32,474 nt of DNA from Sedimentisphaerales bacterium. Its GTDB lineage: Bacteria; Planctomycetota; Phycisphaerae; Sedimentisphaerales; Anaerohalosphaeraceae. Positions 1 to 7,895 of the stretch are shown piece by piece. The position numbers were made by a program, and so were the translations under genes. Each line of letters begins with the position of its first letter. Position 1 is the first letter of the stretch. The notes under the pieces are model-generated. The model was not told the origin of the DNA and ran no database searches. It was given only the letters and a program-made list of their open reading frames with translations. The DNA lies in contig JANQGW010000156.1 of the NCBI GenBank assembly GCA_028282905.1, forward strand, positions 1 to 32,474, written 5' to 3'.

Positions 1-417
1 GCGCAACTGAGCGTCTTCCTTGGCAGCCTTGTCCTTAATGGTTTCGGGTTTGTGGAAACGCAGGTTTTCCAGCAGCATGACCTGACCCGGTTCGAGGGCG
101 GCAGCCATTGCTTCGACGTCATCACCGATGCAGTCGGGGGCCATCTTGACTTCATTGCCCGGCAGCAGCTCAGCCAGACGCTTGGCAACCGGTGCCAGTG
201 AAAATTCCGCCTTGACCTCGCCTTTCGGCCGACCCAGGTGGCTCATCAGAATCAGCGAAGCGCCGCCGTCCAGGACATGCTTGATCGTCGGCAGTGCCTT
301 GGTGATACGGCCGTCATTGGTAATATTCTGCTCGGCGTCCAGCGGCACATTGAAATCACACCGCATCAGCACCTTTTTGCCCTGCACATTAATATCTGCA
401 ACTGTTTGTTTTGCCAT
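1..417 (-). CDS. pgk: Phosphoglycerate kinase, N-terminal 139 residues (cut by window edge)
   Basis: Catalyses ATP formation from 1,3-bisphosphoglycerate in cytoplasmic glycolysis. The visible part is the N-terminal domain: the opening [19 protein letters not shown] is followed by RCDFNVPLD, the substrate-binding stretch SHLGRPKGE, and [11 protein letters not shown], all hallmarks of PGK. The start at 417 is supported by an AAAGG box eight bases upstream. The frame is open to base 1, so about two thirds of the protein lies outside the window. It lies downstream of gap in the same direction, but a hairpin at 603-629 separates the two, so they may not always be co-transcribed. Confidence 0.95.
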   Translation of the reverse strand, partial: MAKQTVADINVQGKKVLMRCDFNVPLDAEQNITNDGRITKALPTIKHVLDGGASLILMSHLGRPKGEVKAEFSLAPVAKRLAELLPGNEVKMAPDCIGDDVEAMAAALEPGQVMLLENLRFHKPETIKDKAAKEDAQLR

Positions 418-485
418 GATTTATGCCTTTCTAACTGGGAACGCGGGCGTCTCGCCCGCTAATCTTCGCATAAGAGAGTCCATTG

Positions 486-562
486 AACCACTAATGAACA
501 CGAATTAACACGAATAAATAATAAAGAAAAAAATTAGTGTCCATTAGTGTTCATTCGTGGTT
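486..562. repeat. Inverted pair of the AACCACnAATGnACAC intergenic repeat
   Basis: The left arm (486-515) and the reverse complement of the right arm (533-562) are both about 30 bases long and agree at roughly 25 positions. Both contain AACCAC, AATGAACAC and a final ACAC-AAT. The centre is A-rich. The left arm with its tail ACACGAATAAATAATAA recurs at 7653-7693, so this is a dispersed element and not only a local palindrome. It lies between gap and pgk. Confidence 0.8.
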
Positions 563-602
563 CGTTTTTTCTCCGTGTTCTCTGTGGCTATCTGTATTAA
601 AC

Positions 603-629
603 AAAAGCCCGCAACTGGTGCGGGCTTTT
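603..629 (-). terminator. Intrinsic terminator after gap (bidirectional stem)
   Basis: A perfect 10-bp stem (603-612 with 620-629, core GCCCGC/GCGGGC) with a 7-nt loop, flanked by A and T runs on both sides. It begins 48 bases past the gap stop codon. On the minus strand the stem ends in TTTTG. It should end or reduce transcription before pgk. Confidence 0.85.
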
Positions 630-676
630 GATTTAAAACTTGTCCATCTGCCCGTGATGGGCTTCGTGTATTGATC

Positions 677-1687
677 TTACAGAGCGGCCAGCTTTGCAAT
701 GATGTCAACGGTGCGGTTGGAGTAACCCCATTCGTTGTCATACCAGCTAACGACCTTAACGGTCTTGCCCTGAACCATCGTGCACAGCGAGTCAAAGATG
801 CTCGAGTACGTGTTGCCAACGATGTCACTGCTGACGATCGGCTCATCACAGTAAGCCAGAATACCCTTGAGCGGGCCTTCGGCGGCTGCTTTAACAGCAG
901 CGTTGACTTCTTCGACGGTTACTTCCTTGCTCAGGTCAGCGACGAGGTCAACACAGCTGCCGGTAATCACCGGAACACGCAGTGCGTAACCGTCCAGCTT
1001 ACCAGCCAGAGCGGGCAGTACCTTACCAACGGCAGCGGCAGCACCGGTGGTCGTCGGGATGATGTTCTGTGCACCAGCACGAGCACGACGCAGGTCGCTG
1101 TGGATCTGGTCGCAGATGTTCTGGTCGTTGGTGTAACCGTGAACGGTAACCATCAGGCCTTTTTCAATGCCGAATGCTTCGTGCAGAGCCTTGCTCAGCG
1201 GAGCCAGACAGTTGGTGGTGCAGCTTGCATTTGAAACGCTCTTGGTGTCGGCGGTAATCAGTTCATCGTTAACACCCAGTACGACGGTTGCGTCGATGTC
1301 GTCTTTGGCAGGAACAGTCAGAACAACCTTCTTGGCGCCGGCTGCGATGTGGTCTTCGTAACCACCCTTGTCGCCGCCCTTGGTGCGGAAAATACCGGTG
1401 GACTCAACAGCAACGTCAACACCCAGCTCGCCCCACGGCAGTTCTTTCGGGCTGCGGATGGCGGTTACTTTTACTTCCTTGCCGTCGATCACGATAGCAT
1501 CGTCTTTGCCTTCAACGGTACCGGCATAGGGGCCGAATACGGTGTCATATTTGAACAGGTGGGCCAGACTCTTGGCCGGAGCCAGATCGTTGATTGCGAC
1601 CAATTCCATGTCTTCACGCGCCATCAGAATACGGGCGACTGCACGGCCGATACGACCGAAACCATTAATTGCAACTTTTGTTGCCAT
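677..1687 (-). CDS. gap: Glyceraldehyde-3-phosphate dehydrogenase, type I
   Basis: Oxidises and phosphorylates glyceraldehyde-3-phosphate with NAD in glycolysis. The 336-residue length is typical. Visible features are the Rossmann start [11 protein letters not shown], an acidic residue at position 34 (AINDL) typical of NAD-using enzymes, the catalytic motif SNASCTTNC with Cys156, and His183 in TVHGYTNDQ. The C-terminal [11 protein letters not shown] is also standard. The frame is open further upstream, but ATG at 1687 is chosen because AGGAG lies seven bases before it and the protein then begins exactly at the conserved [12 protein letters not shown] strong promoter with a palindromic spacer lies at 1777-1805. 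Confidence 0.97.
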   Translation of the reverse strand: MATKVAINGFGRIGRAVARILMAREDMELVAINDLAPAKSLAHLFKYDTVFGPYAGTVEGKDDAIVIDGKEVKVTAIRSPKELPWGELGVDVAVESTGIFRTKGGDKGGYEDHIAAGAKKVVLTVPAKDDIDATVVLGVNDELITADTKSVSNASCTTNCLAPLSKALHEAFGIEKGLMVTVHGYTNDQNICDQIHSDLRRARAGAQNIIPTTTGAAAAVGKVLPALAGKLDGYALRVPVITGSCVDLVADLSKEVTVEEVNAAVKAAAEGPLKGILAYCDEPIVSSDIVGNTYSSIFDSLCTMVQGKTVKVVSWYDNEWGYSNRTVDIIAKLAAL

Positions 1688-1776
1688 CGTAAATCTCCTG
1701 TAACTAAAAAAAGTTATCATTTATTTTCATTCTTTACGTACCGCACCCGCGATTTCGCAGGCCAAACGGAGCAGAC

Positions 1777-1805
1777 AATGTAAAAACAGGCCCCCTGTTT
1801 GTCAA
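1777..1805 (-). promoter_or_regulatory. Promoter of gap with a palindrome filling the spacer
   Basis: On the minus strand TTGACA (1800-1805) is followed by a 17-base spacer and TACATT (1777-1782). The spacer contains the perfect inverted repeat AACAGG-ggg-CCTGTT (1785-1799), extendable by one base on each side. A palindrome between -35 and -10 is a classic repressor position; the regulator is unknown. Confidence 0.7.
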
Positions 1806-1850
1806 GAAATTTATCCTAATAATAGGAAACATGGCCAACTTTGTTGTACC

Positions 1851-1874
1851 GGACTATTACGACCTTAATAGTCC
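1851..1874. other. Perfect 9-bp inverted repeat
   Basis: GGACTATTA (1851-1859) and TAATAGTCC (1866-1874) enclose a 6-nt loop. It lies between the oxidoreductase stop at 1921 and the gap promoter. There is no run of T after the stem in the minus direction, so it is not a standard intrinsic terminator. It could be a Rho-type 3' end, an mRNA-stabilising hairpin, or an operator. Confidence 0.55.
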
Positions 1875-1920
1875 TAATGCTGTTTCGGTGCTGAAACCGT
1901 TGATTTCTAATCTGAACTAT

Positions 1921-3246
1921 CTATCGAGTGACATAATCCCATGGCTTGCGATAGGGAATGCTCAGCAGTTTGTTGGCCTCGTCAGAGTTGGTGAACTTTT
2001 CGGCTTTCGGATCCCATGCCAGCTTTTTACCCATCCTGACCGCGATATGTCCAATCTGCCCCATCGAACAGGCGCGATGGCCCACTTCGGCATCCACCAT
2101 CGTGCGGCAGTTGTTCTTGATGGCATAGATGAAATCTTCCTTGTCTTCACGCTGGGTGACCGGAATCTTGAAATCCTTCTTCTTGATACGCAAAATCTTC
2201 TCGTCATGCGCCTGAATCCGGTCCCTGCTCAGCCACGGGGAAAAAATCCAGCCTTCTTCGCCTTCAATCCGGATATAAGGGCGGTCCGTCACATAGTTCA
2301 GCGTCACACCATCGGCGTATTCATAATGGATATCGAACGAGTGCATCACATCCCAGAGGCCTTCGCCAAATGTGCCGGTCCCTTCCACGGAGACCGGTCC
2401 GGTTCGCTCGGTATTGTTCGCCAGTTGAGCCACGTCCAGCAAATGCGTTCCCCAGTTGGTCACGACCCCTTCGGATGTCGCCCGGCAGCGCATCCATCCC
2501 GGTCGGCCATACGACTGGGGGGGATGAACCCGATCCACACAGTAAGATTTCATCGGCGCAGGGCCTGTCCATAACTCATAATCCAGTCCAGCCGGAACCG
2601 GCGCAGCGGTCGCGTCACCCACCTTTCCCTTATCCGACAACGGCACCCCCACCTTAATATGCTTGACCTTACCTATATACCCATTCAACACCAGCAGAGC
2701 GGTCTTATTCATGTAGTTATTGGTCCGACACTCCGTATCAGTCCGGAAAACGACACCTTTTTGCTTGACTGCATCCGCCAGAATCCGCCCTTCCGCGACT
2801 GACAGTGAAATCGGCTTTTCACAGGAGACATGTTTGCCCGCATTGACCGCCAGCAGGGAAATCGGCACATGCCACTGATCGGTCGTTGAGTTCATCACGG
2901 CATCCACATCGTCACGGTCAATCGCCTCGCGAAAATCGACATAGGCCTTGCAGTCGGTATTTCCGTAATGTTCATCCACCTTCTTTTTGGCATTCGTCAA
3001 TCGCCATTTGTCCACATCGCACACGGCGACAACACGCGTATCGTCAGAATTCAGAAATCCCGGCAGATTGGCATAATAGGCCTGACGCCCCATGCCGATC
3101 ATCGCTACGTTGATACGGTTGGAAGGCGCATTTTTTCCAAACACCGTTGACGGTACGATGGACGGAAACGCCGCAATCGCCCCGGCGGCACCCGCGGTTT
3201 TCAGTAACTGTCTGCGTGTAATTTGTTTTGAATAATTCTTTTTCAT
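1921..3246 (-). CDS. Tat-exported Gfo/Idh/MocA-family oxidoreductase
   Basis: A 441-residue NAD(P)-dependent sugar or polyol dehydrogenase-like protein. The N-terminus carries a twin-arginine signal (ITRRQLLK at 9-16, then an Ala/Gly-rich hydrophobic stretch), so it is probably exported folded with its cofactor. The Rossmann segment reads NVAMIGMGRQAYYA. The family motif CEKPIS is present, and NWGTHLLD fits the family's C-terminal substrate domain. The start at 3246 has AAGGA nine bases upstream, and this box overlaps the stop of the preceding TIM-barrel gene, only 12 bases away, so the pair is probably translationally coupled. Such pairs are very common in Planctomycetota, but substrate cannot be inferred. 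Confidence 0.9.
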   Translation of the reverse strand: MKKNYSKQITRRQLLKTAGAAGAIAAFPSIVPSTVFGKNAPSNRINVAMIGMGRQAYYANLPGFLNSDDTRVVAVCDVDKWRLTNAKKKVDEHYGNTDCKAYVDFREAIDRDDVDAVMNSTTDQWHVPISLLAVNAGKHVSCEKPISLSVAEGRILADAVKQKGVVFRTDTECRTNNYMNKTALLVLNGYIGKVKHIKVGVPLSDKGKVGDATAAPVPAGLDYELWTGPAPMKSYCVDRVHPPQSYGRPGWMRCRATSEGVVTNWGTHLLDVAQLANNTERTGPVSVEGTGTFGEGLWDVMHSFDIHYEYADGVTLNYVTDRPYIRIEGEEGWIFSPWLSRDRIQAHDEKILRIKKKDFKIPVTQREDKEDFIYAIKNNCRTMVDAEVGHRACSMGQIGHIAVRMGKKLAWDPKAEKFTNSDEANKLLSIPYRKPWDYVTR

Positions 3247-3258
3247 GATATGATATCC

Positions 3259-4155
3259 TTATTGATTCTCCTGTCGATATCGCTCCTGATAAGATTTCCA
3301 GGTCTTCATCGATTGGGTCAATGCCTTTTCGCAATCCTGCTTGATGTTATAACACTGAAGCCCGAAATACCCCTCAAATCCAAGATCTTTTGCATATTTG
3401 ACCAGTTCGTATGTATCAAAGGAGCCTTGGCCTAAAGGCTGAATCAGCTTATCCCAGCCCATGGCCTTTGAATCACCGGCATCAATGCCATTGATCGATA
3501 TCATAAACAGGTAAGGTCGGGCCAGTTGTATTGCGTCTTTCCAGCCCTGGGAACCTTCCACTTTCCAGAAATGACACATATTGAAAACAACTCCCACATT
3601 TCGTCGATTGATCGCCTCTGCCAGTTCCACCGCGTGGCCAACCGTCTCACAATAAAAATTCACATGTGGATATATCGCTATCTTGATGCCTAATGGATGG
3701 CAGAAATCGGCTAACTGCTGAATTCCCTCAACGAGTACCTGGTCGGCCTTTTCCGAATCCTTCATCGATGAATTATTATGCAGGTGCAGTGTCACCAGTA
3801 AGTCCGTGCCGGCACACTGCTGGAGGATACCTTTTAATGACGGATGATGAGCGGGCTTGCCTTCCTTGTTGATCGTCATCCCGATGTACATCTCAGGCAT
3901 CGGCAGGTTAATTGCCTGCATCGCTTTGTGCCATTTCTCGAAGGTTTCCTCGCGATGGCCGGCCAGCCCGTCAAAGCCAATCTTCTTGATCAGTGCCGCA
4001 CGTGCCTCGTAACTTTCAGGGGTGTTCGGCATCGAGCGAACAGCGTTATTGAAACAATAGAATACATTGTCGAGTTCCTTTGGTTTTTGACTCACCGCAT
4101 AACCGGCAGTTACCAGCACCAAGGTCAAGACAACCACCTTTTTTAACTTGCCCAT
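3259..4155 (-). CDS. Secreted sugar phosphate isomerase/epimerase-like TIM-barrel protein
   Basis: A 298-residue protein of the xylose isomerase-like barrel family. It begins with a signal peptide (MGKLKKVVVLTLVLVTAGYA). Metal-ligand-type segments of the family are visible: HLHNNS near the middle, IYPHVNFYCET, and FNMCHFWK. The start at 4155 is chosen over an upstream ATG because AAAGG sits seven bases before it and the signal peptide then starts cleanly. It is first of a two-gene unit with the oxidoreductase. Both products appear to be exported, so they may act together on a sugar derivative outside the cytoplasm; that role is inference. Confidence 0.85.
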   Translation of the reverse strand: MGKLKKVVVLTLVLVTAGYAVSQKPKELDNVFYCFNNAVRSMPNTPESYEARAALIKKIGFDGLAGHREETFEKWHKAMQAINLPMPEMYIGMTINKEGKPAHHPSLKGILQQCAGTDLLVTLHLHNNSSMKDSEKADQVLVEGIQQLADFCHPLGIKIAIYPHVNFYCETVGHAVELAEAINRRNVGVVFNMCHFWKVEGSQGWKDAIQLARPYLFMISINGIDAGDSKAMGWDKLIQPLGQGSFDTYELVKYAKDLGFEGYFGLQCYNIKQDCEKALTQSMKTWKSYQERYRQENQ

Positions 4156-4246
4156 TACTGCACCTTTCTGCATTTTGATTGCCCAACGGTTTGCTGACTA
4201 TGATGTAAACAGACTTCACTGCGATATTATTGCATTATAAACCGTG

Positions 4247-5668
4247 TTAAGATCGCGCATCTACCTGTATTTCAAGAATTTGGGTAGTTTCGCGGTTCAC
4301 CTTCACAGGTTCGGCCATGCGGATGGGGGCCAGCCAGAGGATTTTTTCAGTGTCTTCGATGATGACGGCGGTTTGGCGAATTTGGGTATCGAATTGGCCG
4401 TCCTGAAGGAAGCGGGCGACTTTTTTTGTGCCTTTGCCGCCAATGGGGCCGAACCGGTCACCATCCCGGCGGCAGCGTACTGTCAGCGGGCCGGTGATTT
4501 TGGCCGCGTCGAACCATTCAACATGCAAATCCTTTGATTCCATAAACTTATCATAATCAACACTGTCGCGATCCAGCAACTTTGAAGTGATTTTCCATGG
4601 ACCAAACTCAACGCTTTGGCCGATTTCCAACTTCAACTCTTTATCAGGAATCACGAAATCGGCGGGCCTGTCTGTTCGCGTAAGAATTACCTTACCGTCC
4701 TTGACACAGACCTCAACATAGCCGGGGAAATCTGCTTTGGCCCGGCTTTGGCCTGTCATTTCTCGAATCGTCTCAAAATGAGCCTGTGAATAGTGACGCA
4801 GGCCTGCTCCAAGCGTGAGCAGGGACTGGCGAATGATTTCGTAAAAGATCCAGACAGGGCAATCCTGTAATACGCCCTGCTCCCAGACGACCTTATGACC
4901 GCCGGCGTTTTCAATGCAATGCGGCTGCATGGTTTCGACGGTTTTATCGAGCTGTTTTTGAAGTTTTTGAGCGGATTGAGTCAGTTTTGTCAGTGATTCG
5001 GTGAAATTGGGGCCGGATGAAAAGGCGGGCAGCAGGCCGTGGCGGATGCGATTGCGGGTAAATGCCCAATTTTGATTGGAAGCATCTTCACGCCAGGTCA
5101 GGTCATTGTGGCGGCAATAGTTCATGATTTCATCGCGGCTGGTCGTCAGCAACGGGCGGACAAATACGCCGCTGAAAACAGACGAAACCGGGTGAATGCC
5201 GCACAGGCCTCGAAAGCCCGTGCCTCGCATCAGGCGGAAAATGACGGTTTCGGCCTGATCGTCGGCGTGGTGAGCTGTCGCGATGCGTACGCAGTTGTGT
5301 TTTTTTGCCATACCAGCCAAACAAGTCAGTCGGCAGCGGCGGGCGGCAGTTTCAATCGACAGCTTATGCGATCTGGCATATTGGGGGACATCAACCCGTT
5401 CGGTGACAACTGAAATTCCCAACCGGTCGCCTAACTGTCGAACAAATGTCTCATCTGCATCGGACTCGGTACCGCGGAGACAGTGATTGATGTGGCCAAT
5501 GACAAACTCACACTGCAAACGCCCTTCGGTCCGCAGCCGGGCCAGCGCATGGGCCATCGCGACTGAATCGGCCCCGCCGGAAACGGCCAACAAAACACGC
5601 CCGCAATCGTCAAGCAGCCCCTGCGACTGAATGCACAATAACAAGTTATCTTCAAATACATCCGGCAT
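4247..5668 (-). CDS. tilS: tRNA(Ile)-lysidine synthase
   Basis: Modifies C34 of the CAU-anticodon tRNA(Ile) to lysidine using ATP and lysine, so that it reads AUA. The 473-residue protein shows the PP-loop ATPase motif SGGADS at 30-35, followed by GHINHCLRG and TAHHADDQAETVIFRLMRGTG, all diagnostic for TilS. A C-terminal TilS domain with RRDGDRF, KKVARFLQD and an IRMAEP end is also present. The frame extends 47 codons upstream, but those codons are made of an intergenic repeat, so ATG at 5668 is the better start. No strong ribosome-binding box is visible there. Confidence 0.93.
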   Translation of the reverse strand: MPDVFEDNLLLCIQSQGLLDDCGRVLLAVSGGADSVAMAHALARLRTEGRLQCEFVIGHINHCLRGTESDADETFVRQLGDRLGISVVTERVDVPQYARSHKLSIETAARRCRLTCLAGMAKKHNCVRIATAHHADDQAETVIFRLMRGTGFRGLCGIHPVSSVFSGVFVRPLLTTSRDEIMNYCRHNDLTWREDASNQNWAFTRNRIRHGLLPAFSSGPNFTESLTKLTQSAQKLQKQLDKTVETMQPHCIENAGGHKVVWEQGVLQDCPVWIFYEIIRQSLLTLGAGLRHYSQAHFETIREMTGQSRAKADFPGYVEVCVKDGKVILTRTDRPADFVIPDKELKLEIGQSVEFGPWKITSKLLDRDSVDYDKFMESKDLHVEWFDAAKITGPLTVRCRRDGDRFGPIGGKGTKKVARFLQDGQFDTQIRQTAVIIEDTEKILWLAPIRMAEPVKVNRETTQILEIQVDARS

Positions 5669-5671
5669 TAT

Positions 5672-5800
5672 AAATCCGAAATCCGAAATCCGAATATTGA
5701 AATCCGAAATAACAAGTTCTAATAACCAAAACACCGCTGTTTGGTGTATTTGAATTTTAAAAATTCGTGTTTGTTTCGGATTTCGTACTTTGAGTTTTGC
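5672..5800. repeat. AAATCCG tandem and associated intergenic repeat
   Basis: Just upstream of tilS the unit AAATCCG is repeated (5672-5712: AAATCCGAAATCCGAAATCC and variants), followed by a second stretch at about 5750-5800 ending in TTTCGGATTTCGTACTTTGA. A related unit therefore occurs in both orientations. Read in the tilS frame the first part would give an ISDF/GF-rich peptide, which explains the spurious upstream extension of tilS. It looks like a dispersed intergenic element rather than gene sequence. Confidence 0.65.
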
Positions 5801-5807
5801 ATTTACC

Positions 5808-5844
5808 AAAAAAAGGGCCTGCTTCCGTGTTAGAAACAGGCCCT
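5808..5844 (-). terminator. Intrinsic terminator of the TPR lipoprotein gene
   Basis: On the minus strand AGGGCCTG (5837-5844) pairs with CAGGCCCT (5814-5821) around a 15-nt loop and is followed directly by a run of T. It starts 28 bases after the stop at 5872. It separates this gene from tilS. Confidence 0.9.
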
Positions 5845-5871
5845 GTCAATTTTGTTCATTCGGTCAATTGC

Positions 5872-6714
5872 CTATTGCCCTTCGACCGGAATCACCTTTT
5901 CGTCATCGACAGGCTCGTCAGCCGGTATCATCTCGTCCGGCTTCGGCGTGCTCAGTGCCTTGATCCGCAGGTTGGCGTGCTCGGTGTTTTCCACATAGCG
6001 GGATTCCTTTTCGACTGCCAGCTGGTACAGGGCCAGTGCCTCTCTGCGCATCCTCAGTTTCATATCCATTACGCGGGCAGCACGATAGCGTGCCGGGTAC
6101 GGCGTAACCTCGTTCCACTGGAATGTCCGCTGGTAGTAGATCGCCGCCAGCTGGTAGTTTTTCAGGTATTCATAAATGCGACCGGCGCGATAGGCTGAAT
6201 CGTCAATCTTGTCACTGCTGGGGTACTGCTGAATCACAGCATTGAACTTGCCCAGCGACTGACGCAGCTTAGCCCGGTTGGTCACGATCACCAGTCCGCC
6301 AGCCTGCTTGTAGAGCGTCATGGCTTCACGATAAAGCTGATCGGCCGCTTCGATGGAATTCATCGCTGTCAGATTTTCCGGCACCCATTCGGCCGGCTGG
6401 ATGTAGCGGTAATGCACCATCTGGTCAAATGTCCGCAATTCGGTCGCGGCCCACTCGCTCTTGGTGGCGTTACCGACCGAGCGGTAATAGCCCTGCAGCT
6501 CCACCAGTGCCTGGCGGTAGGCAGCCCGCTGAGCGGCCAGTGCCTCGACAAAATCGGCCTCGCCCGCACCCGGCGCCAAATAGACATCGCCGGCCTGCAC
6601 CTCAATCGCCTGCGGGGCGTCCAGCAGGTGGGCGTCGGTCTTCCTGGGGTTGTTACAGCCGGTTAAAGCCAGTACACCCGTTATGATTGCAACCATCAAA
6701 AGGTTCCGTGTCAT
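5872..6714 (-). CDS. TPR-like outer-membrane lipoprotein (BamD-like fold possible)
   Basis: A 280-residue predicted lipoprotein with the lipobox LTGC at 17-20. The mature part is helix-rich with Tyr/Ala spacing typical of tetratricopeptide repeats, for example AYRAGRIYEYLKNYQLAAIY and REALALYQLAVEKES, preceded by AVIQQYPSSDKIDDSAYRAG. This resembles BamD/YfiO-type lipoproteins but I see no decisive signature. ATG at 6714 is preferred to an ATG six bases upstream because AAGGGG lies about seven bases before it. It has its own promoter and terminator, so it is probably monocistronic. Confidence 0.75.
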   Translation of the reverse strand: MTRNLLMVAIITGVLALTGCNNPRKTDAHLLDAPQAIEVQAGDVYLAPGAGEADFVEALAAQRAAYRQALVELQGYYRSVGNATKSEWAATELRTFDQMVHYRYIQPAEWVPENLTAMNSIEAADQLYREAMTLYKQAGGLVIVTNRAKLRQSLGKFNAVIQQYPSSDKIDDSAYRAGRIYEYLKNYQLAAIYYQRTFQWNEVTPYPARYRAARVMDMKLRMRREALALYQLAVEKESRYVENTEHANLRIKALSTPKPDEMIPADEPVDDEKVIPVEGQ

Positions 6715-6773
6715 CGTCATACCCCTTTCAAATTCGGTCAAATTCTGAAAGAATTGTTCTTATTTCCTATTCT

Positions 6774-6801
6774 ACGATACCAGCTTTAGCCGGCCTGTCA
6801 A
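6774..6801 (-). promoter_or_regulatory. Promoter of the TPR lipoprotein gene
   Basis: TTGACA (6796-6801, minus strand) with a 16-base spacer and TATCGT (6774-6779). Just upstream of the -35, at 6813-6831, a perfect 7-bp inverted repeat TATCGGC/GCCGATA with a 5-nt loop could be an operator or the 3' hairpin of ispD. Confidence 0.6.
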
Positions 6802-6895
6802 GCATATTATCCTATCGGCACATCGCCGATAATCCCTTGAAATTAAGCCATTTACGCCCCAAAACAATCACCAATAAGCAGTAAGCAATAATCAA

Positions 6896-7639
6896 TTACC
6901 GCCACATATCCTCTTCATTGAACGGCCCGAGCGGCCCGTCGCCCTTGGGTTTGGGCCGGGAATTGACGATCGCTTCGGCAATCGGCAAATCGTTCGGACG
7001 GGTCATTTTGATGTTGGAATGGTCGGTTTCGACAATCGATACATGGCGGCCCATCGCCTCGGCCAGTTGGGCGTCGTCGGTAATTTTGCTTTTATCCAGT
7101 GAATCCAGCTTGGCGTAGGCCTCTTTGAGTAGTTTGGCATCGAAAACCTGCGGCGTCTGGGCCTCGTACAACCCGGCTCGGTCCACGGTATCGACAATCA
7201 CGCCGTTTTCGACTTTTTTGAGCGTTGCCACGACCGGGCAGGCCAGCATCGCAGCGCCAGTTTCGTCAGCCTTGGCGAACAGGTCGTCAATCCACTCATT
7301 CGTCAGGCAGCACCGCACCGCATCATGAACGGCGATCAATTCAGCCTCATCAGAGACCTTTTCCAGTGCCTTGGCGACGGTCTCGAAGCGTTCGGAACCG
7401 CCGAAACAGAGTTTGACGCCGCTGAAGGCCAGCGCTGCACCCCATTTGACGGACACCAACTCCTCATCATCCGGCGAAATCGCCAACAATACCTGGCAAA
7501 TGTCCGGACGCTCGGCAAAAAAGTCGATGCTGCGTAAAAACGCGGGACGCCCCGCCACATCGACAAACGGTTTCTTGCGGTCGCCGCCAAAACGCGACCC
7601 CGCCCCGGCAGCACAGATTATCACGGATACCTTTTTCAT
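6896..7639 (-). CDS. ispD: 2-C-methyl-D-erythritol 4-phosphate cytidylyltransferase
   Basis: Transfers CMP from CTP to MEP in the non-mevalonate isoprenoid pathway. The 247-residue protein has the nucleotide-binding start VIICAAGAGSRFGGDRKKPF, the HDAVR motif, the EAQTPQVF segment with TDDAQL, and NIKMTRPNDL near the end, all in family order. ATG at 7639 is chosen over one 12 bases upstream because GAGG lies six bases before it and the protein then starts MKKVSVIICAAG. The usual partner ispF is not visible nearby. Confidence 0.93.
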   Translation of the reverse strand: MKKVSVIICAAGAGSRFGGDRKKPFVDVAGRPAFLRSIDFFAERPDICQVLLAISPDDEELVSVKWGAALAFSGVKLCFGGSERFETVAKALEKVSDEAELIAVHDAVRCCLTNEWIDDLFAKADETGAAMLACPVVATLKKVENGVIVDTVDRAGLYEAQTPQVFDAKLLKEAYAKLDSLDKSKITDDAQLAEAMGRHVSIVETDHSNIKMTRPNDLPIAEAIVNSRPKPKGDGPLGPFNEEDMWR

Positions 7640-7652
7640 AAAAAACCTCACG

Positions 7653-7693
7653 AACCACGAATGGACACGGATTCACACGAATAAATAATAATA
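7653..7693 (+). repeat. Second copy of the AACCACnAATGnACAC repeat
   Basis: AACCACGAATGGACACGG followed by ATTCACACGAATAAATAATAA matches 486-523 over about 40 bases with a few substitutions. It starts 13 bases upstream of the ispD start. It is part of a repeat cluster running to about 7790. Confidence 0.75.
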
Positions 7694-7699
7694 TATCAT

Positions 7700-7790
7700 C
7701 TTGTCATTCCCGCGAAGGCGGGATTCCGGACTATTTTAGACGGGATGGACAGGATTTACAAGATTTGATTAAAAATGGAATTTTGCTGTG
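7700..7790 (+). repeat. Palindromic ATTCCCGCGAAGGCGGGATT unit and TAGACGGGAT unit
   Basis: CATTCCCGCGAAGGCGGGAT (about 7706-7725) is a short palindrome of a type scattered through many bacterial genomes. It is followed at about 7736 by TTAGACGGGATGGACAGG and then GGAATTTTG. That second unit recurs at 9560, 10573 and, inverted, at about 11700 and 27270. Confidence 0.7.
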
Positions 7791-7895
7791 CCAACAGCAG
7801 CGTGGAGCGACAGTGACACGATGAGACACTGTGCGGTATCGAATACACAGGGAATCCCATCCCGGCGCTGGCGCTTCGGGCTGCTGTATTCCGTG

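Noticed and set aside
128..508. Plus-strand frame opposite pgk
   Set aside because: Shadow of the pgk frame; the tail reads into a dispersed repeat.
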